Shown: positions 51,410 through 61,268, counted from the first letter of the stretch. The stretch is DNA of 64,000 nucleotides from Paramicrobacterium humi (GCF_900105715.1 NZ_FNRY01000001.1:1426001-1490000), one strand, 5' to 3'. Made by a program: numbers and translations. The notes: a model not told the origin generated them from the sequence alone.

Positions 51410-52479
51410 TGCCGGGGGTCGTCGTCGACGGAACCCGGCTGACGGGGTTCGGCGCGCGCGTGCTGGAAGCGCACGGCGTGCCGGCGAACGATGCCCGGCT
51501 GGTCAGTGAGAGCCTCGTGGCGGCCGACAGCTGGGGTCACCCCTCGCACGGCATGCTGCGGCTCGAGTGGTACGTCGCGCGCCTTCGCTCGGGCGCGATG
51601 TCGGCCGTGACCGAGGTCGCGACGCTCGTCGACTCGGGCGCGATAGCCGTCGTGGACGGGCAAGACGGCATCGGCCAGGTCATCACGAACACGGCGTGCG
51701 AAAGCGCGGTCGCGCGCGCGTCCGCGCACGGCATCGGAGCGGTAGCCGTGCGCAACAGCAACCACTTCGGCACCGCCGCCTACTGGACGCGGCGGATGGC
51801 GGAGGCCGGCTTCATCGGCATCCTCACGACCAACGGGAGTCCCGCGATGGCGCCGTGGGGCGGGAAGGAGAAGACCGTCGGCGCGAACCCGTGGTCGATC
51901 GCGACGCCGGGCGGGGAGAACGGCCCGCTCGTTCTCGACATCGCGAACACGAGCGTCGCCCGCGGGAAGATCTACGCGGCCAAGCAGCGCGGTGAGGACA
52001 TCCCCGCCGACTGGGCGATCGACGCTCAGGGTCGCCCGACGACGGACGCGCAGGCGGCGATCGAGGGAATCCTCGCCCCCGTCGGCGGTCACAAGGGCTA
52101 CGGGATCTCGTTCATGATGGATGTGCTCTCGGGCGTGCTCACGGGAAGCCGCTTCTCGACGGGCGTCGTCGGCCCGTACGTGCCCGACGAGCGCAGCGGC
52201 TGCGGGCACCTCGTCATCGCCCTCGACGTGTCGGCGTTCATGGGCCTCGACGAGTTCCGCGCGCGGGTGGCCGAGCTGATCGCCCAGACGAAGAGCGTGC
52301 CTCGTGCGGCCGGCGTGGCGGAGATCTTCGTGCCGGGCGAGATCGAGGCGCGTGCCGAAGAGCGCAGCAGAACAGTCGGGGTGACGCTTCCGCAGAAGAC
52401 AGCGGACGATCTCGCGCGTCTCGCGCGAGAGTGCGGAGTGACCGCGCCGTGGGAGAGGGAGGCGCAGACGGCATGCTGA
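51409..52479 (+). CDS. Ldh2-family malate/L-lactate-type dehydrogenase
   Basis: A 356-aa NAD(P)-dependent dehydrogenase of the malate/lactate/ureidoglycolate/sulfolactate (Ldh2) family. Recognisable blocks are [17 protein letters not shown] with the catalytic-type His, [18 protein letters not shown], and [17 protein letters not shown]. The C-terminal part has [20 protein letters not shown]. It interconverts 2-hydroxy and 2-oxo acids; the substrate is unknown. The start at 51409 shares one base with the preceding stop (TGATG), and the following gene begins seven bases before its end. It lies in the same frame as the run-on ATPase frame, which explains an apparent giant fusion. Confidence 0.9.
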   Translation: MPGVVVDGTRLTGFGARVLEAHGVPANDARLVSESLVAADSWGHPSHGMLRLEWYVARLRSGAMSAVTEVATLVDSGAIAVVDGQDGIGQVITNTACESAVARASAHGIGAVAVRNSNHFGTAAYWTRRMAEAGFIGILTTNGSPAMAPWGGKEKTVGANPWSIATPGGENGPLVLDIANTSVARGKIYAAKQRGEDIPADWAIDAQGRPTTDAQAAIEGILAPVGGHKGYGISFMMDVLSGVLTGSRFSTGVVGPYVPDERSGCGHLVIALDVSAFMGLDEFRARVAELIAQTKSVPRAAGVAEIFVPGEIEARAEERSRTVGVTLPQKTADDLARLARECGVTAPWEREAQTAC

Positions 52480-52784
52480 CCGTTTTCGTGACGATGGACG
52501 TGCACCCCGAGCGCGTCGACGAGTTCCTGGCGGGGCTGCTCGCCAACGCCGAGGCGACGCGATCAGAACCCGGCTGCCTGCGGTTCGAGATCCATCGCTC
52601 CGTCGAGTCGCCGGAGCGGTTCATGCTCTACGAGATCTACCGCGACGACGACGCGTTCTATCACGAGCACCGCGGCGCGCCGCACTACCCCGCGTGGCGC
52701 GAGGTGGTCGAGCGCTGCGTCGTTCCCGGCAGCAGCTCCAACACGTACGCCCGGCCGGTGAATCCGGAGGTCATGCCCGCATGA
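52473..52784 (+). CDS. ABM-domain monooxygenase-like protein
   Basis: A 103-aa antibiotic biosynthesis monooxygenase (ABM) fold protein: [49 protein letters not shown], with conserved His and Tyr in the latter block. Close types include YgiN quinol monooxygenase and LsrG isomerase. It may handle a reactive or enolic intermediate. It overlaps the Ldh2 gene by seven bases and the aconitase-type gene by four. Confidence 0.85.
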   Translation: MLTVFVTMDVHPERVDEFLAGLLANAEATRSEPGCLRFEIHRSVESPERFMLYEIYRDDDAFYHEHRGAPHYPAWREVVERCVVPGSSSNTYARPVNPEVMPA

Positions 52785-55462
52785 GCGAGCCGAGCACGCG
52801 GTGGGGACGCGGCAGCTTCGACGTCGCGCGTGAGCTGCGCGTCGGCGACGTGAGCTACCGCATCGCGTCGCTCGACGGCTTCGACGTGGAGCACCTGCCC
52901 TACAGCATCCGGATCGTGCTCGAGAACCTGCTGCGAAACGAAGACGGGCACCGAGTCACCCGAGAGCAGGTCGAGGCGCTTCTCGGCTGGGGGAGCGACA
53001 CGTCGTTCCAGTCGGCGATCGACGTGAGCCCGGCCCGCGCCTTCCTTCATGACACGAACGGCGTGCCCGTTCTCGTGGACCTCGCCTCGATGCGCGACGC
53101 CATCGGGAGCATCGGCGGTGATCCCGCGAGCGTGAACCCGCGCGTCCCCTCGGAGCTCGTGATCGACCACTCCGTGATCGCGGACGTGTTCGGAACCGAG
53201 GATGCCGCCGAGCGGAACGTCGACATCGAATACGAGCGCAACGCCGAGCGCTACCGGTTCCTGCGGTGGGGTCAGCAGGCGATGGACGGCTTCGAGGTCG
53301 TACCGCCCGGCACGGGCATCATGCACCAGGTGAACCTGGAGCACCTCGCTCGCGTCGTCATGGCCGACGGCGGCTGGGCGTACCCCGACATCTGCTTCGG
53401 CACTGACTCCCACACGACGATGGTCAACGGCCTCGGCGTTCTCGGCTGGGGGATCGGCGGCATCGAGGCCGAAGCCGTGATGCTCGGGGAGACCCTGAGC
53501 ATGCTCGTGCCGCGCGTCGTGGGGGTCCGGCTCACGGGCGAGCTGCAGGACGCCGTCACCGCCACGGATCTCGTGCTCACGATCACGGAGCTCATGCGCC
53601 GCCACGGCGTCGTGGGAAAGTTCGTCGAGTTCCACGGCGAAGGCGTCGGAGCGATCGGCCTCGCCGACCGTGCCACGATCGCGAACATGGCTCCCGAGTT
53701 CGGGGCGACGTGCGCGTACTTCCCCATCGACGACGAAACGATCCGCTACTTGCGATTCACCGGGCGGGACCCGCAGCGCGTCGCCCTCGTCGAGGCGTAC
53801 GCGAAGGCGCAGGGACTCTGGCACCGCCCCGAGTCGATCGCCCGGTACAGCGAGAGCATCGAGCTCGATCTCGGCAGCATCCGCCCCTCGCTCGCCGGCC
53901 CGAGACGCCCCCAGGACCGCCTGGCGCTCGCCGAGGCGAAGCCGCAGTTCCGCCGCGCCCTCGCGGACCTCATGCCCGGTGCCGACATCGATGCTCCCGT
54001 GCGCGTGACACTCGACGGGGACGCGCACGACATGCACCCGGGCGCGGTCGCGATCGCCGCGATCACCTCGTGCACGAACACCTCGAACCCCCGCGTCATG
54101 GTGGCCTCGGCGCTGCTCGCCCGCAACGCCGTCGAGCGTGGGCTGTCGAGCAAGCCGTGGGTGAAGACGACGCTGTCGCCCGGATCACGAGTCGTCACCG
54201 ACTACATCTCGCGCGCCGGTCTCATGCCGTACTTCGACAAGCTCGGCTTCACCCTCGCGGGGTACGGCTGCATGACGTGCATCGGAGCGTCGGGGCCGCT
54301 GATCCCCGAAGTTCAGGATGCCGTGCGCGAGCAGGGTCTCGGCGTCGCCGCCGTGCTCTCGGGCAACCGGAACTTCGACGGTCGCATCAACCCCGACGTG
54401 CGATTCAACTACCTCGCGTCGCCGCCGCTCGTCGTGGCCTACGCGCTCGCGGGCACCATGGACGTCGACTGGGATGCCGAGGCGATCGGGCGCGACCGGG
54501 ACGGGAACCTCGTTTTCTTGCGGGACCTCTGGCCCTCGGGCGCCGAGATCGACGCCGTTGTCTCCCAGAATCTCAGCGCGGACATGTTCAGCGAAGCGTA
54601 CGCGCACGTGTTCGAGGGGGATCATCGCTGGCGGGGGCTCGCCACTCCCGATGGCGAAACGTTCGACTGGGATGAGGACAGCGTGTACATCCGGCACGCG
54701 CCCTACTTCGACGGAATGAGCCGGGACCCGAAGCCGGCCGCCGACCTCGAGGGCGCGCGAGCGCTCGTTGTGCTCGGCGACTCCGTCACGACCGATCACA
54801 TCTCGCCCGCCGGCGCGATCCCCGCCGCTTCCGTCGCCGGACGCTACCTCGCGGAGCGCGGAGTCGAGCGCTTCCAACTCAACACGTACGCTTCGCGTCG
54901 CGGAAACCACGAGGTCATGATGCGCGGCTGCTTCGCGAACGTGCGCCTGCGCAACAGGCTCGTCGAGGGGACGGAAGGCGGCTACACGCGTGACTTCACG
55001 AACGGCGGCGCCGTGACGACGATTTTCGACGCCGCAATGGCGTACCGGAGTGCGGGAACGCCGCTCGTGGTGCTCGGCGGGAAGGAGTACGGGACCGGAT
55101 CATCGCGCGACTGGGCAGCGAAGGGACCCTCTCTCCTGGGGGTCAAAGCCGTGCTCGCCGAATCGTTCGAACGGATTCACCGCTCCAATCTCATCGGAAT
55201 GGGCGTTCTGCCCCTCGAATTCCTGCCCGGCGACAGCGCCGCGTCGCTCGGCATCACGGGCACCGAGCACTTCGACATCCGCGGGATCTCCACGCTTGAC
55301 GAGAACAAGCGACGCGAACGCGTGCGCGTGAGCGCGGACGGCCGCGAGTTCGAGATGATCGTGCGACTCGACACGCCACGCGAGCACCAGTACTTCAGCC
55401 ACGGCGGCATCATGCGCTTCGTGCTTCGCCATCTCGCCACCGAACGACCGGCTGCCGTATGA
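52781..55462 (+). CDS. Aconitase-family hydratase (AcnA type)
   Basis: An 893-aa full-length aconitase-type Fe-S hydratase. Cluster ligands are Cys431 (TSCTNTSNP), Cys497 and Cys500 (GYGCMTCIG). The N-terminal signature [16 protein letters not shown] and the swivelling domain with [14 protein letters not shown] and [17 protein letters not shown] are intact. The enzyme isomerises or hydrates tri- and dicarboxylates through an unsaturated intermediate. The housekeeping aconitase is normally encoded elsewhere in actinobacteria, so this copy, coupled by four-base overlaps to a dehydrogenase, an importer and an MFS gene, is likely pathway-specific (for example citrate analogues, methylcitrate, homocitrate). 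Confidence 0.9.
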   Translation: MSEPSTRWGRGSFDVARELRVGDVSYRIASLDGFDVEHLPYSIRIVLENLLRNEDGHRVTREQVEALLGWGSDTSFQSAIDVSPARAFLHDTNGVPVLVDLASMRDAIGSIGGDPASVNPRVPSELVIDHSVIADVFGTEDAAERNVDIEYERNAERYRFLRWGQQAMDGFEVVPPGTGIMHQVNLEHLARVVMADGGWAYPDICFGTDSHTTMVNGLGVLGWGIGGIEAEAVMLGETLSMLVPRVVGVRLTGELQDAVTATDLVLTITELMRRHGVVGKFVEFHGEGVGAIGLADRATIANMAPEFGATCAYFPIDDETIRYLRFTGRDPQRVALVEAYAKAQGLWHRPESIARYSESIELDLGSIRPSLAGPRRPQDRLALAEAKPQFRRALADLMPGADIDAPVRVTLDGDAHDMHPGAVAIAAITSCTNTSNPRVMVASALLARNAVERGLSSKPWVKTTLSPGSRVVTDYISRAGLMPYFDKLGFTLAGYGCMTCIGASGPLIPEVQDAVREQGLGVAAVLSGNRNFDGRINPDVRFNYLASPPLVVAYALAGTMDVDWDAEAIGRDRDGNLVFLRDLWPSGAEIDAVVSQNLSADMFSEAYAHVFEGDHRWRGLATPDGETFDWDEDSVYIRHAPYFDGMSRDPKPAADLEGARALVVLGDSVTTDHISPAGAIPAASVAGRYLAERGVERFQLNTYASRRGNHEVMMRGCFANVRLRNRLVEGTEGGYTRDFTNGGAVTTIFDAAMAYRSAGTPLVVLGGKEYGTGSSRDWAAKGPSLLGVKAVLAESFERIHRSNLIGMGVLPLEFLPGDSAASLGITGTEHFDIRGISTLDENKRRERVRVSADGREFEMIVRLDTPREHQYFSHGGIMRFVLRHLATERPAAV

Positions 55463-56631
55463 GTTCCCGGGTGATGTTCGGAGTGGTGCTCTGCCACTCG
55501 GTCATCATCCAGATCATCGTCTTCGCGATCCGGCCCGTCGTCTCGTACGCGGCGCTGGATCTCGGCGTCTCGCCCGGGTTCCTCGGGCTGCTGGCGGCCG
55601 CGTACGCCCTGCCCGCTCTCGCGATGGCGGTGCCGGCGGGGCACGCGATCGACCGGTTGGGGGAGCGGAAGGCGCTCATCGCCGGGGCGGTGCTGGTCGT
55701 GCTCGCCATGGCCGCCGCATACGCGGGGCTCGGCTCCCTCTGGCTCCTCGTCGTGGCTACCGTGCTGCTCGGCGCCGGCCAAGTGCTCACCGTCATCGGG
55801 CAGCAGGCCTTCATCGGGAACACCTCGACCGCACGTGGCTCTGACGCCGCCTTCGGCTACTACGGCTTCGCCGCGGCGGCCGGGCAGACGATCGGTCCTC
55901 TGCTTCTCGCGCTCCCGGGAGGATCACGGACCGTTCCCCCGCTTCCCCTCATCATGCTCATCGGCTTCGGGCTCGCCTGCCTCCTACTAGTCGTCTCGGC
56001 GTTCGTGCGGAGCAACGATCGAGCCCCTCGAACATCGAGGGTGCCCCTCCTCAAGACGGTGCGCGGAGTGGTCGTGCTGCCGGGTCTCGTGCGCGCACTT
56101 CTCGCGAGCAGCCTCGTACTCGCGTCCGTCGACATCTTCGTCGCGTACGCGCCGCTCATCGGCGTGGACCGCGGCGTCACCGCCAGCGCCATCAGCGCGA
56201 TGCTCGTCGCGCGGTCCATGGCGTCCATGGCATCCCGGCTTGCGCTCGGCCGGCTCACTCACGCCCTCGGCCGACGTCGACTGCTGGTCTGGAGCATCAC
56301 GCTGTCGGCGGTGTCGCTCGTAGCGCTCTCTCTGCCGCTGCCCGTGCCCGTGCTGATCGGCGTGGCTGCCGCCTACGGCTTCGTCGTCGGTATCTGCCAG
56401 CCGGTCACGATGTCATGGATCTCGGTGCTCGCTCCCGCCGGCACACGCGGGCTCACCATGTCGCTGAGACTCGCGACGAACCGACTCGGGCAGACGATCA
56501 TCCCCGCTGGGCTTGGCACGATCGCGGCCGGCGCCGGAGCGGCCGGCGTGCTCGGTGCAAGTGGAGCGATGCTCGTCATCGCCGCGTGGGCGAGCGCGGG
56601 CGTGATCGCTACGCCATCGGACGAGACGTGA
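55459..56631 (+). CDS. MFS transporter
   Basis: A 390-aa major facilitator with about 12 transmembrane helices. The motif A-like loop lies between helices 2 and 3 ([18 protein letters not shown]), and its counterpart in the second half is near residue 255 ([13 protein letters not shown]). The start overlaps the aconitase-type stop (ATGA), making it the last gene of the rightward operon. As the operon already has an ABC importer, this protein may export an end product or take up a second substrate. Confidence 0.88.
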   Translation: MSSRVMFGVVLCHSVIIQIIVFAIRPVVSYAALDLGVSPGFLGLLAAAYALPALAMAVPAGHAIDRLGERKALIAGAVLVVLAMAAAYAGLGSLWLLVVATVLLGAGQVLTVIGQQAFIGNTSTARGSDAAFGYYGFAAAAGQTIGPLLLALPGGSRTVPPLPLIMLIGFGLACLLLVVSAFVRSNDRAPRTSRVPLLKTVRGVVVLPGLVRALLASSLVLASVDIFVAYAPLIGVDRGVTASAISAMLVARSMASMASRLALGRLTHALGRRRLLVWSITLSAVSLVALSLPLPVPVLIGVAAAYGFVVGICQPVTMSWISVLAPAGTRGLTMSLRLATNRLGQTIIPAGLGTIAAGAGAAGVLGASGAMLVIAAWASAGVIATPSDET

Positions 56632-56657
56632 GGGCGCGGCCCGTCTGCCGCTCAGGC

Positions 56658-57575
56658 TCAGCGCGCGCGGTCCACCGACTTCTCTTCGGCGGCAGACGAG
56701 ATGTGGTCTCGGAGCGCGCCGCTTGCCGCGTCGAGCTTCCCCGCGAGGACGAGATCAGCGATCGCCACGTGCTCCCGGCAGCGGATCACCGCCCGTTCGG
56801 GAACGAGCGCCTGCCGGTATTCGATCAGTCGACGCAGCCGGTTCACGCGAGCAAGGCTCTCGATCACGAACTCGTTGCGACTGCAGCGCGCGAGAGTGGC
56901 GTGGAATGCCGCGTTCAGCTCGAAATGCTCGGAAGGGGTGACGCGAGTGATGTCCCCGTCTACGAGCTGCTGCTGCTCATCGCGCCGTTTGAGCAGCTCG
57001 ACGCGATCGAGCTCGAACGTCGGCTCGAGAACCGCCATCGGCTCGACGATGAGGCGGAAGCGGTAGCTGGCCTGGTACGAGCCGATCGAGGTGAGCACGG
57101 GCAAGAACTCCCAGCCATGACCCGGCAACGGCGCCGCCCAGCCCTCCATCGAGAGTCGCTGCAGCAGCGCCCCCGCTCGCGATGGGCTGAGGTCGTATCG
57201 CCGCGCGAGCGCCGATTGCGAGATCCGCTCAGGGAGCGCACCTTCCAGCCGCTCGCGTGCGACGCGCAAATAGAGGTCCTCGTCCGTCGCCGCCTCATCG
57301 ACGCTGTGGCCGACGACGTTCGGGCGAGTAGCGGACACCACATATCGACCGGTGTCGGTCCGATCGATGTGCCCGTCCCGCTGCAGTCGCTGCAGAGCTC
57401 GCCGGCTCGGCGATCGCGACACTTTGAACCGCTCTGCGACCGCACGCTCGGTCAGGCGGAAGCCGGCCGGCAGGTCCTCGTCAACGATCCAGCGCAGGAT
57501 CTCGGCGCTGATCTGGTCGGCAAGTGCCGTATCGCTTCCCGACGCGGTCAATTGCGCGGATGTCTCCGAAGCCAT
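56658..57575 (-). CDS. GntR/FCD regulator with two helix-turn-helix segments
   Basis: A 305-aa regulator. The first winged helix (about 20-85) reads ILRWIVDEDLPAGFRLTERAVAERFKVSRSPSR-like (split here: TERAVAERFKVSRSP). A second helix-turn-helix follows at about 110-150 (LPERISQSALARRYDLSPSR), then an FCD-type helical ligand domain with ELNAAFHATLARCSRNEF and REHVAIADL. Ordinary FCD regulators have one DNA-binding unit and about 230 residues, so this is an enlarged type. It is divergent from the amidohydrolase operon; paired ACCA-N4-TGG(T/G) repeats in the gap are candidate sites. Confidence 0.85.
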   Translation of the reverse strand: MASETSAQLTASGSDTALADQISAEILRWIVDEDLPAGFRLTERAVAERFKVSRSPSRRALQRLQRDGHIDRTDTGRYVVSATRPNVVGHSVDEAATDEDLYLRVARERLEGALPERISQSALARRYDLSPSRAGALLQRLSMEGWAAPLPGHGWEFLPVLTSIGSYQASYRFRLIVEPMAVLEPTFELDRVELLKRRDEQQQLVDGDITRVTPSEHFELNAAFHATLARCSRNEFVIESLARVNRLRRLIEYRQALVPERAVIRCREHVAIADLVLAGKLDAASGALRDHISSAAEEKSVDRAR

Positions 57576-57626
57576 GCTCCCAGTCTCACACATTGTGGTC
57601 ATTTTGGTCGTTGTGTAAATAGAAAA

Positions 57627-57676
57627 ACCATAAATGGGATTTTCTGCTTGAAAAGTACCATAATTGGTTCTAGAGT
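57627..57676 (+). promoter_or_regulatory. Promoter and paired operator repeats of the amidohydrolase operon
   Basis: TTGAAA (57648-57653), 17 bp, TAGAGT (57671-57676). Two similar 12-bp elements, ACCATAAATGGG (57627-57638) and ACCATAATTGGT (57657-57668), lie exactly 30 bp apart, three DNA turns. The second fills the spacer. The region is strongly AT-rich. It fits a dimer-of-dimers regulator with two DNA-binding units. Confidence 0.6.
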
Positions 57677-57715
57677 CGCTGGTGCCCCTGTTCGTGGCGA
57701 GATGCGAGGACGCTC

Positions 57716-58555
57716 ATGACTATGATTCTCCCTTCACCCCTTGGCGCGCCCGGCATCATCGACGCCCACGTTCCCCTCGAACAGGTGAGGCGCGACCGTG
57801 CGGAACGCGTGGTTCTCGTCCAGTCGCGGCGCGGCGGAACGGAGCAGCTCCGGATCGCGCTCGCCCAACGCGGGCACCAAACGGCCCGCGGCATAGCGCA
57901 GCTCGACCACGTGATCGACGAGGAGGAGCTCACGGCCCTTGTCGCCTCCGGAGTTCGCGGCGTACGGCTCGAGGCGCATGCGGGTGACGAGCTCGCAGAA
58001 TCCTTCCCCCGGCTCGCGAGCCGGGTGCGGGACCACAATCTGTTCATCGACGTCGACGCCGACGCGCGCACGATCGAGCAGTCCTTCGAAGTTCTCGCGG
58101 ATGCGGATGTGCCCGTGCTTCTCGAGCGCTTCGCCGGTATCCGCGCCCGATCCAACGGAACCGTGGAAGGGCTGCTCACGGCCCTTCGGCTGCTCAGCCT
58201 CGGACACGTCTGGATCACGCTGTCCCTGCCGTGTCGGTTCGGCTCGCCGAGAGACATCGCAACCCTACTCCCGCACATCACGAGCGAACTCGTCGAATTC
58301 GGCGGGCAGCGACTGCTGTGGGGATCCGGTGCGGTGCACGCCGCGTGCCACGGAGTCGGACCACGAACCCGAGCGAACGGAACGAGGCGGCGCTGCGATG
58401 CCGCAGACTCCCGCCGGGCGATCGTGAACTGGATCGACGACGCGGAAGCCGCCCGCAGAGTCCTCGTCGACAATCCCGAGCGATTGTTCGGTTTCGCCCC
58501 CGAACCGCTCGCCGTGCCGGCGGGCACCCGCCATCGAGAAGGAGCACACCGGTGA
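57716..58555 (+). CDS. Amidohydrolase-2-like protein with degenerate active site
   Basis: A 279-aa TIM-barrel protein of the amidohydrolase-2 (LigI/gamma-resorcylate decarboxylase-like) type: GIIDAHVPLEQ at the N-terminus, GVRGVRLEA, and RLLWGSGAVHAA near residue 200. Active relatives have D-x-H-x-H at the start and a W-G-(S/T)-D-x-P-H block. Here the second His is Leu-like (HVPL) and the Asp is Gly (GSGAVH). It may be a catalytically altered or metal-free member, or act with different residues. A GAGG-type site precedes the ATG. It is coupled to the aldehyde dehydrogenase (GTGA). Confidence 0.75.
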   Translation: MTMILPSPLGAPGIIDAHVPLEQVRRDRAERVVLVQSRRGGTEQLRIALAQRGHQTARGIAQLDHVIDEEELTALVASGVRGVRLEAHAGDELAESFPRLASRVRDHNLFIDVDADARTIEQSFEVLADADVPVLLERFAGIRARSNGTVEGLLTALRLLSLGHVWITLSLPCRFGSPRDIATLLPHITSELVEFGGQRLLWGSGAVHAACHGVGPRTRANGTRRRCDAADSRRAIVNWIDDAEAARRVLVDNPERLFGFAPEPLAVPAGTRHREGAHR

Positions 58556-59925
58556 TCGTGTCCGTGAATCCGTCGACGACGCATACCCTCGCGACGTTCG
58601 AGCCCGACGACGCCGCGCACGTCGACCGGGCGCTCGAGGCCGCCGTCTCGGCGCAACGCGCCTGGCGCACCCGCCCGATCGGGGAGCGGGCAGAGCTCCT
58701 CCGCCGCACCGCCGCGGGTCTGCGTGACAAGTGTGAGCAATACGCGCAGCTGATCACACTCGAGATGGGCAAGCCGATCGTCGAGTCGCGCGCAGAGATC
58801 GAGAAATGCGCGAAGACGCTCGATTTCTACGCGGAGAACGCGACAGGATTCCTCGAGTCTCAGCCAGTGCCGTCAAACGCGAGCGAGAGCTCCGTCGTGT
58901 TCGAGCCGCTCGGTCTCGTTCTCGCGATCATGCCGTGGAACTACCCGTTCTGGCAGTACTTTCGTTTCGCGGCGCCGGCCCTTGCCGCCGGGAACGCGCC
59001 CGTGCTCAAGCACGCGAACAACGTTCCCCAGTGCGCTCGAGCGGTCGAGGAGGTGCTGCGCGAAGCCGGAGCGCCTGACGGACTGTGTCCCACGCTGCTC
59101 GTCGAATCCGATCGCGTGTCGGGCCTCATCACCGACGACCGCATCGCCGCCGTGACCCTCACCGGCTCGACCGAGGTCGGGCGGATCGTCGCGGGTCGGG
59201 CCGGCCGGGCCCTCAAGAAGCAAGTGCTCGAGCTGGGCGGTTCCGACCCCTTCATCGTGCTCGCGGATGCCGACATCGACGAAGCCGCGCGGACGGCGGT
59301 CAAGGCCCGATTCACGAATGGCGGGCAGAGCTGCGTCAACGCGAAGAGATTCATCGTCGAGGATGCTGTCGCCGACCGTTTCGTCGACGCCTTCGTCGAG
59401 AATGTCAGCAGGCTCCGCGTTGGGGATCCCCGCGACGAGCACACCGACATCGGGCCCATGGCACGGGAGAACCTGCGCGACGAGCTCCACGCGCAAGTGC
59501 AGCGAACGCTCGAGAATGGCCGCTCCGTACTCAAGGCAGGGGGAGCGCCCGTCGACGGTCCGGGCTACTTCTATCAGCCGACCGTGATCGACCACGTCGA
59601 GCCCGGCGACGTCGCATTCACGGAGGAGACCTTCGGCCCCGTCGCCGCCATCGTGCGGGCACGGGACCCCGAACACGCCATCGACCTGGCGAACGACACC
59701 GAGTTCGGCCTGGGAGCGGCGCTGTGGACGCGTGACCTCGACCGCGCGCGCTCGCTGGCATCCCGCATCGAGGCGGGCGCCGTCTTCATCAACGGCATGG
59801 TCGCCTCCGACCCTCGCCTGCCCTTCGGCGGCATCAAGGCGTCGGGCTACGGTCGAGAACTTGGCGAATTCGGCCTGCGCGAGTTCGTCAACGTCAAGAC
59901 GGTGTGGATCGGACCGGCCGCATGA
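58552..59925 (+). CDS. NAD(P)-dependent aldehyde dehydrogenase (succinate-semialdehyde type)
   Basis: A 457-aa aldehyde dehydrogenase. It has the catalytic Cys261 (NGGQSCVNAKR), Glu227 (LELGGSDPFIV), the LGLVLAIMPWNYPFWQ block, TGSTEVGR and the C-terminal LPFGGIKASGYGRELG. These match the short (about 455-residue) succinate-semialdehyde dehydrogenase group of actinobacteria. The GTG start overlaps the amidohydrolase stop; the longer frame upstream is a shadow. It oxidises an aldehyde made in this small pathway; the aldehyde is not identifiable. Confidence 0.92.
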   Translation: MIVSVNPSTTHTLATFEPDDAAHVDRALEAAVSAQRAWRTRPIGERAELLRRTAAGLRDKCEQYAQLITLEMGKPIVESRAEIEKCAKTLDFYAENATGFLESQPVPSNASESSVVFEPLGLVLAIMPWNYPFWQYFRFAAPALAAGNAPVLKHANNVPQCARAVEEVLREAGAPDGLCPTLLVESDRVSGLITDDRIAAVTLTGSTEVGRIVAGRAGRALKKQVLELGGSDPFIVLADADIDEAARTAVKARFTNGGQSCVNAKRFIVEDAVADRFVDAFVENVSRLRVGDPRDEHTDIGPMARENLRDELHAQVQRTLENGRSVLKAGGAPVDGPGYFYQPTVIDHVEPGDVAFTEETFGPVAAIVRARDPEHAIDLANDTEFGLGAALWTRDLDRARSLASRIEAGAVFINGMVASDPRLPFGGIKASGYGRELGEFGLREFVNVKTVWIGPAA

Positions 59926-60656
59926 CGCGCATCACATCGCAGTCGCACCACGTCTTCCGGCCTGACGAACTGCCCCAGAAGAGCAGGGGAGGAGGGGCGC
60001 GCACGATTCCGCTTGTCACCGCCGCCCGTGGGGCGACAACGTACCTCAACGGCATGACGATCTTCGAGCCGGGTGCGCAGATCGCGCACCACTCGCACAA
60101 CGTCGCCGAGTCGGTCATGGTGATTGCAGGCGACGCCATCGTCGACATCGACGGCGAGCGGACGCGGCTCGCGACCTTCGACACGACGTTCGTTCCCGCG
60201 AACATCCCGCACCACTTCGAGAACGCCTCCGATGAGGCGGAGATGCGCATCTTCTGGACGTACGGCTCTCTCGACTCGACGCGAACGATCGTCGGCACGG
60301 GCGAGTCAGGCCGCATCGACGCGGAATCGGCGCCGGGCGCCGCCGCTCCCGTGCGCGTGGTCAGCGAGATCGCGACCCTCGAGGCGCGTCCGGGCCACGA
60401 GGAGAAGCTCGAGCAGGCCGTGCGCGAGGCCGTGCCGCTCTTCCAGCGAGCCCACGGCGCTCGTACCATGCGACTCGAGCGATCCGAGGAACACCCGACG
60501 CGCTACCGACTCGTCATCGCCTGGGAATCGGTCGAGGACCACACGGTGCGCTTCCGGGAGTCGGAGGACTTTCGCCGCTGGCGCGAGCTCATCGGTCCCC
60601 ACATCGCGCGTACTCCCGACGTCGAGCACGTGCGCAACGTGCTGACCGGGTTCTGA
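59922..60656 (+). CDS. Cupin-ABM domain fusion protein
   Basis: A 244-aa protein. Residues about 30-125 are a cupin with GMTIFEPGAQIAHHSHNVAESVMVIAG and a second motif FVPANIPHHF, giving a His-rich metal site. Residues about 145-244 are a ferredoxin-like ABM domain (VVSEIATLEARPGHEEKLEQAV, RLVIAWESVEDHTVRFRES). A cupin joined to an ABM domain suggests a small dioxygenase, monooxygenase or isomerase acting on the product of the neighbouring enzymes. The ATG overlaps the aldehyde dehydrogenase stop; it is the last gene of the operon. Confidence 0.82.
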   Translation: MTRITSQSHHVFRPDELPQKSRGGGARTIPLVTAARGATTYLNGMTIFEPGAQIAHHSHNVAESVMVIAGDAIVDIDGERTRLATFDTTFVPANIPHHFENASDEAEMRIFWTYGSLDSTRTIVGTGESGRIDAESAPGAAAPVRVVSEIATLEARPGHEEKLEQAVREAVPLFQRAHGARTMRLERSEEHPTRYRLVIAWESVEDHTVRFRESEDFRRWRELIGPHIARTPDVEHVRNVLTGF

Positions 60657-60666
60657 GCGCTCGTCC

Positions 60667-61230
60667 TCAGCGGGTGATCCGCTCGACGGCCTGTACCGCG
60701 ACCGACCGGTCGTGCGGCGCCGTATCGAGGGCGCGATGCATAGAGAGCCCTTCGATGAGCGCGTCGAGCAGCCGTGCCGTCTCCGGATCGAAGTGGCGCT
60801 CGAGTGCGCGGCGACTGCGCCTCATCCAGTCGTCGGTGAGCGTCCGGAACGACGGGTCCCGCGCCGCTATCGTGTAGAGCTCTTGCGTGAGCACGACGTC
60901 TCGCCGGGTCGCGAAGACGTCATCGGTGATGATGGCGACCACGGCCGACTTCGCCTCTTCGGGCGTCGACGCCGCTGCCATTCGCGCCTCGAACTGCGCG
61001 GCTACCGAGACCGCGAATCGCGAGAACGCCTCACGCAGCAGCTCGCTCATTCCCGTGAAGTGGTAGGTCATGGAGCCGAGCGGCACTCCGGCGGCAGCGG
61101 CGACGCGCCGGTGCGAGGTGCCGGCGACTCCGCGCTCGGCGATGACGTCGAGGCACGCGTCGATGATGCGCTCCCTCCGGTCGGGGTCGAGTCGTCGCCC
61201 GGATGAGAGGGAGCGGTCGGAAGTGCTCAC
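60667..61230 (-). CDS. TetR-family regulator
   Basis: A 187-aa TetR regulator. The helix-turn-helix lies at about residues 15-60 (RERIIDACLDVIAERG, then THRRVAAAAGVPLGSMTYHF, with the typical YHF end). An all-helical ligand domain follows, with a DUF-like C-terminal bundle (LLDALIEGLSMHRAL). The start is the GTG at 61230, supported by a TACGAT -10 six bases upstream; the ATG at 61248 would read into the promoter. It is divergent from an MFS gene and shares a 16-bp perfect palindrome with it. Confidence 0.9.
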   Translation of the reverse strand: MSTSDRSLSSGRRLDPDRRERIIDACLDVIAERGVAGTSHRRVAAAAGVPLGSMTYHFTGMSELLREAFSRFAVSVAAQFEARMAAASTPEEAKSAVVAIITDDVFATRRDVVLTQELYTIAARDPSFRTLTDDWMRRSRRALERHFDPETARLLDALIEGLSMHRALDTAPHDRSVAVQAVERITR

Positions 61231-61236
61231 GGTCCG

Positions 61237-61268
61237 ATCGTAGCCCAAGCAAGTGTACGATCGTACAC
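61237..61268. promoter_or_regulatory. Divergent TetR/MFS promoters with shared palindrome
   Basis: The perfect palindrome GTGTACGATCGTACAC (61253-61268) abuts the MFS ATG at 61269. It contains TACGAT (61256-61261), a -10 for a leaderless MFS transcript. A second, minus-strand TACGAT (61242-61237) lies six bases before the TetR GTG. TetR bound to the palindrome should block the MFS promoter directly and the TetR promoter in part. Confidence 0.7.

Noticed and set aside
49201-52479. A single 1092-codon reading frame joining ABC ATPase and Ldh2 dehydrogenase
   Set aside because: The middle third is an Arg/His-rich shadow of the dehydrogenase gene in another frame, and the Ldh2 gene has its own coupled start. 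The continuity is best explained by a one-base loss at 50271-50273.
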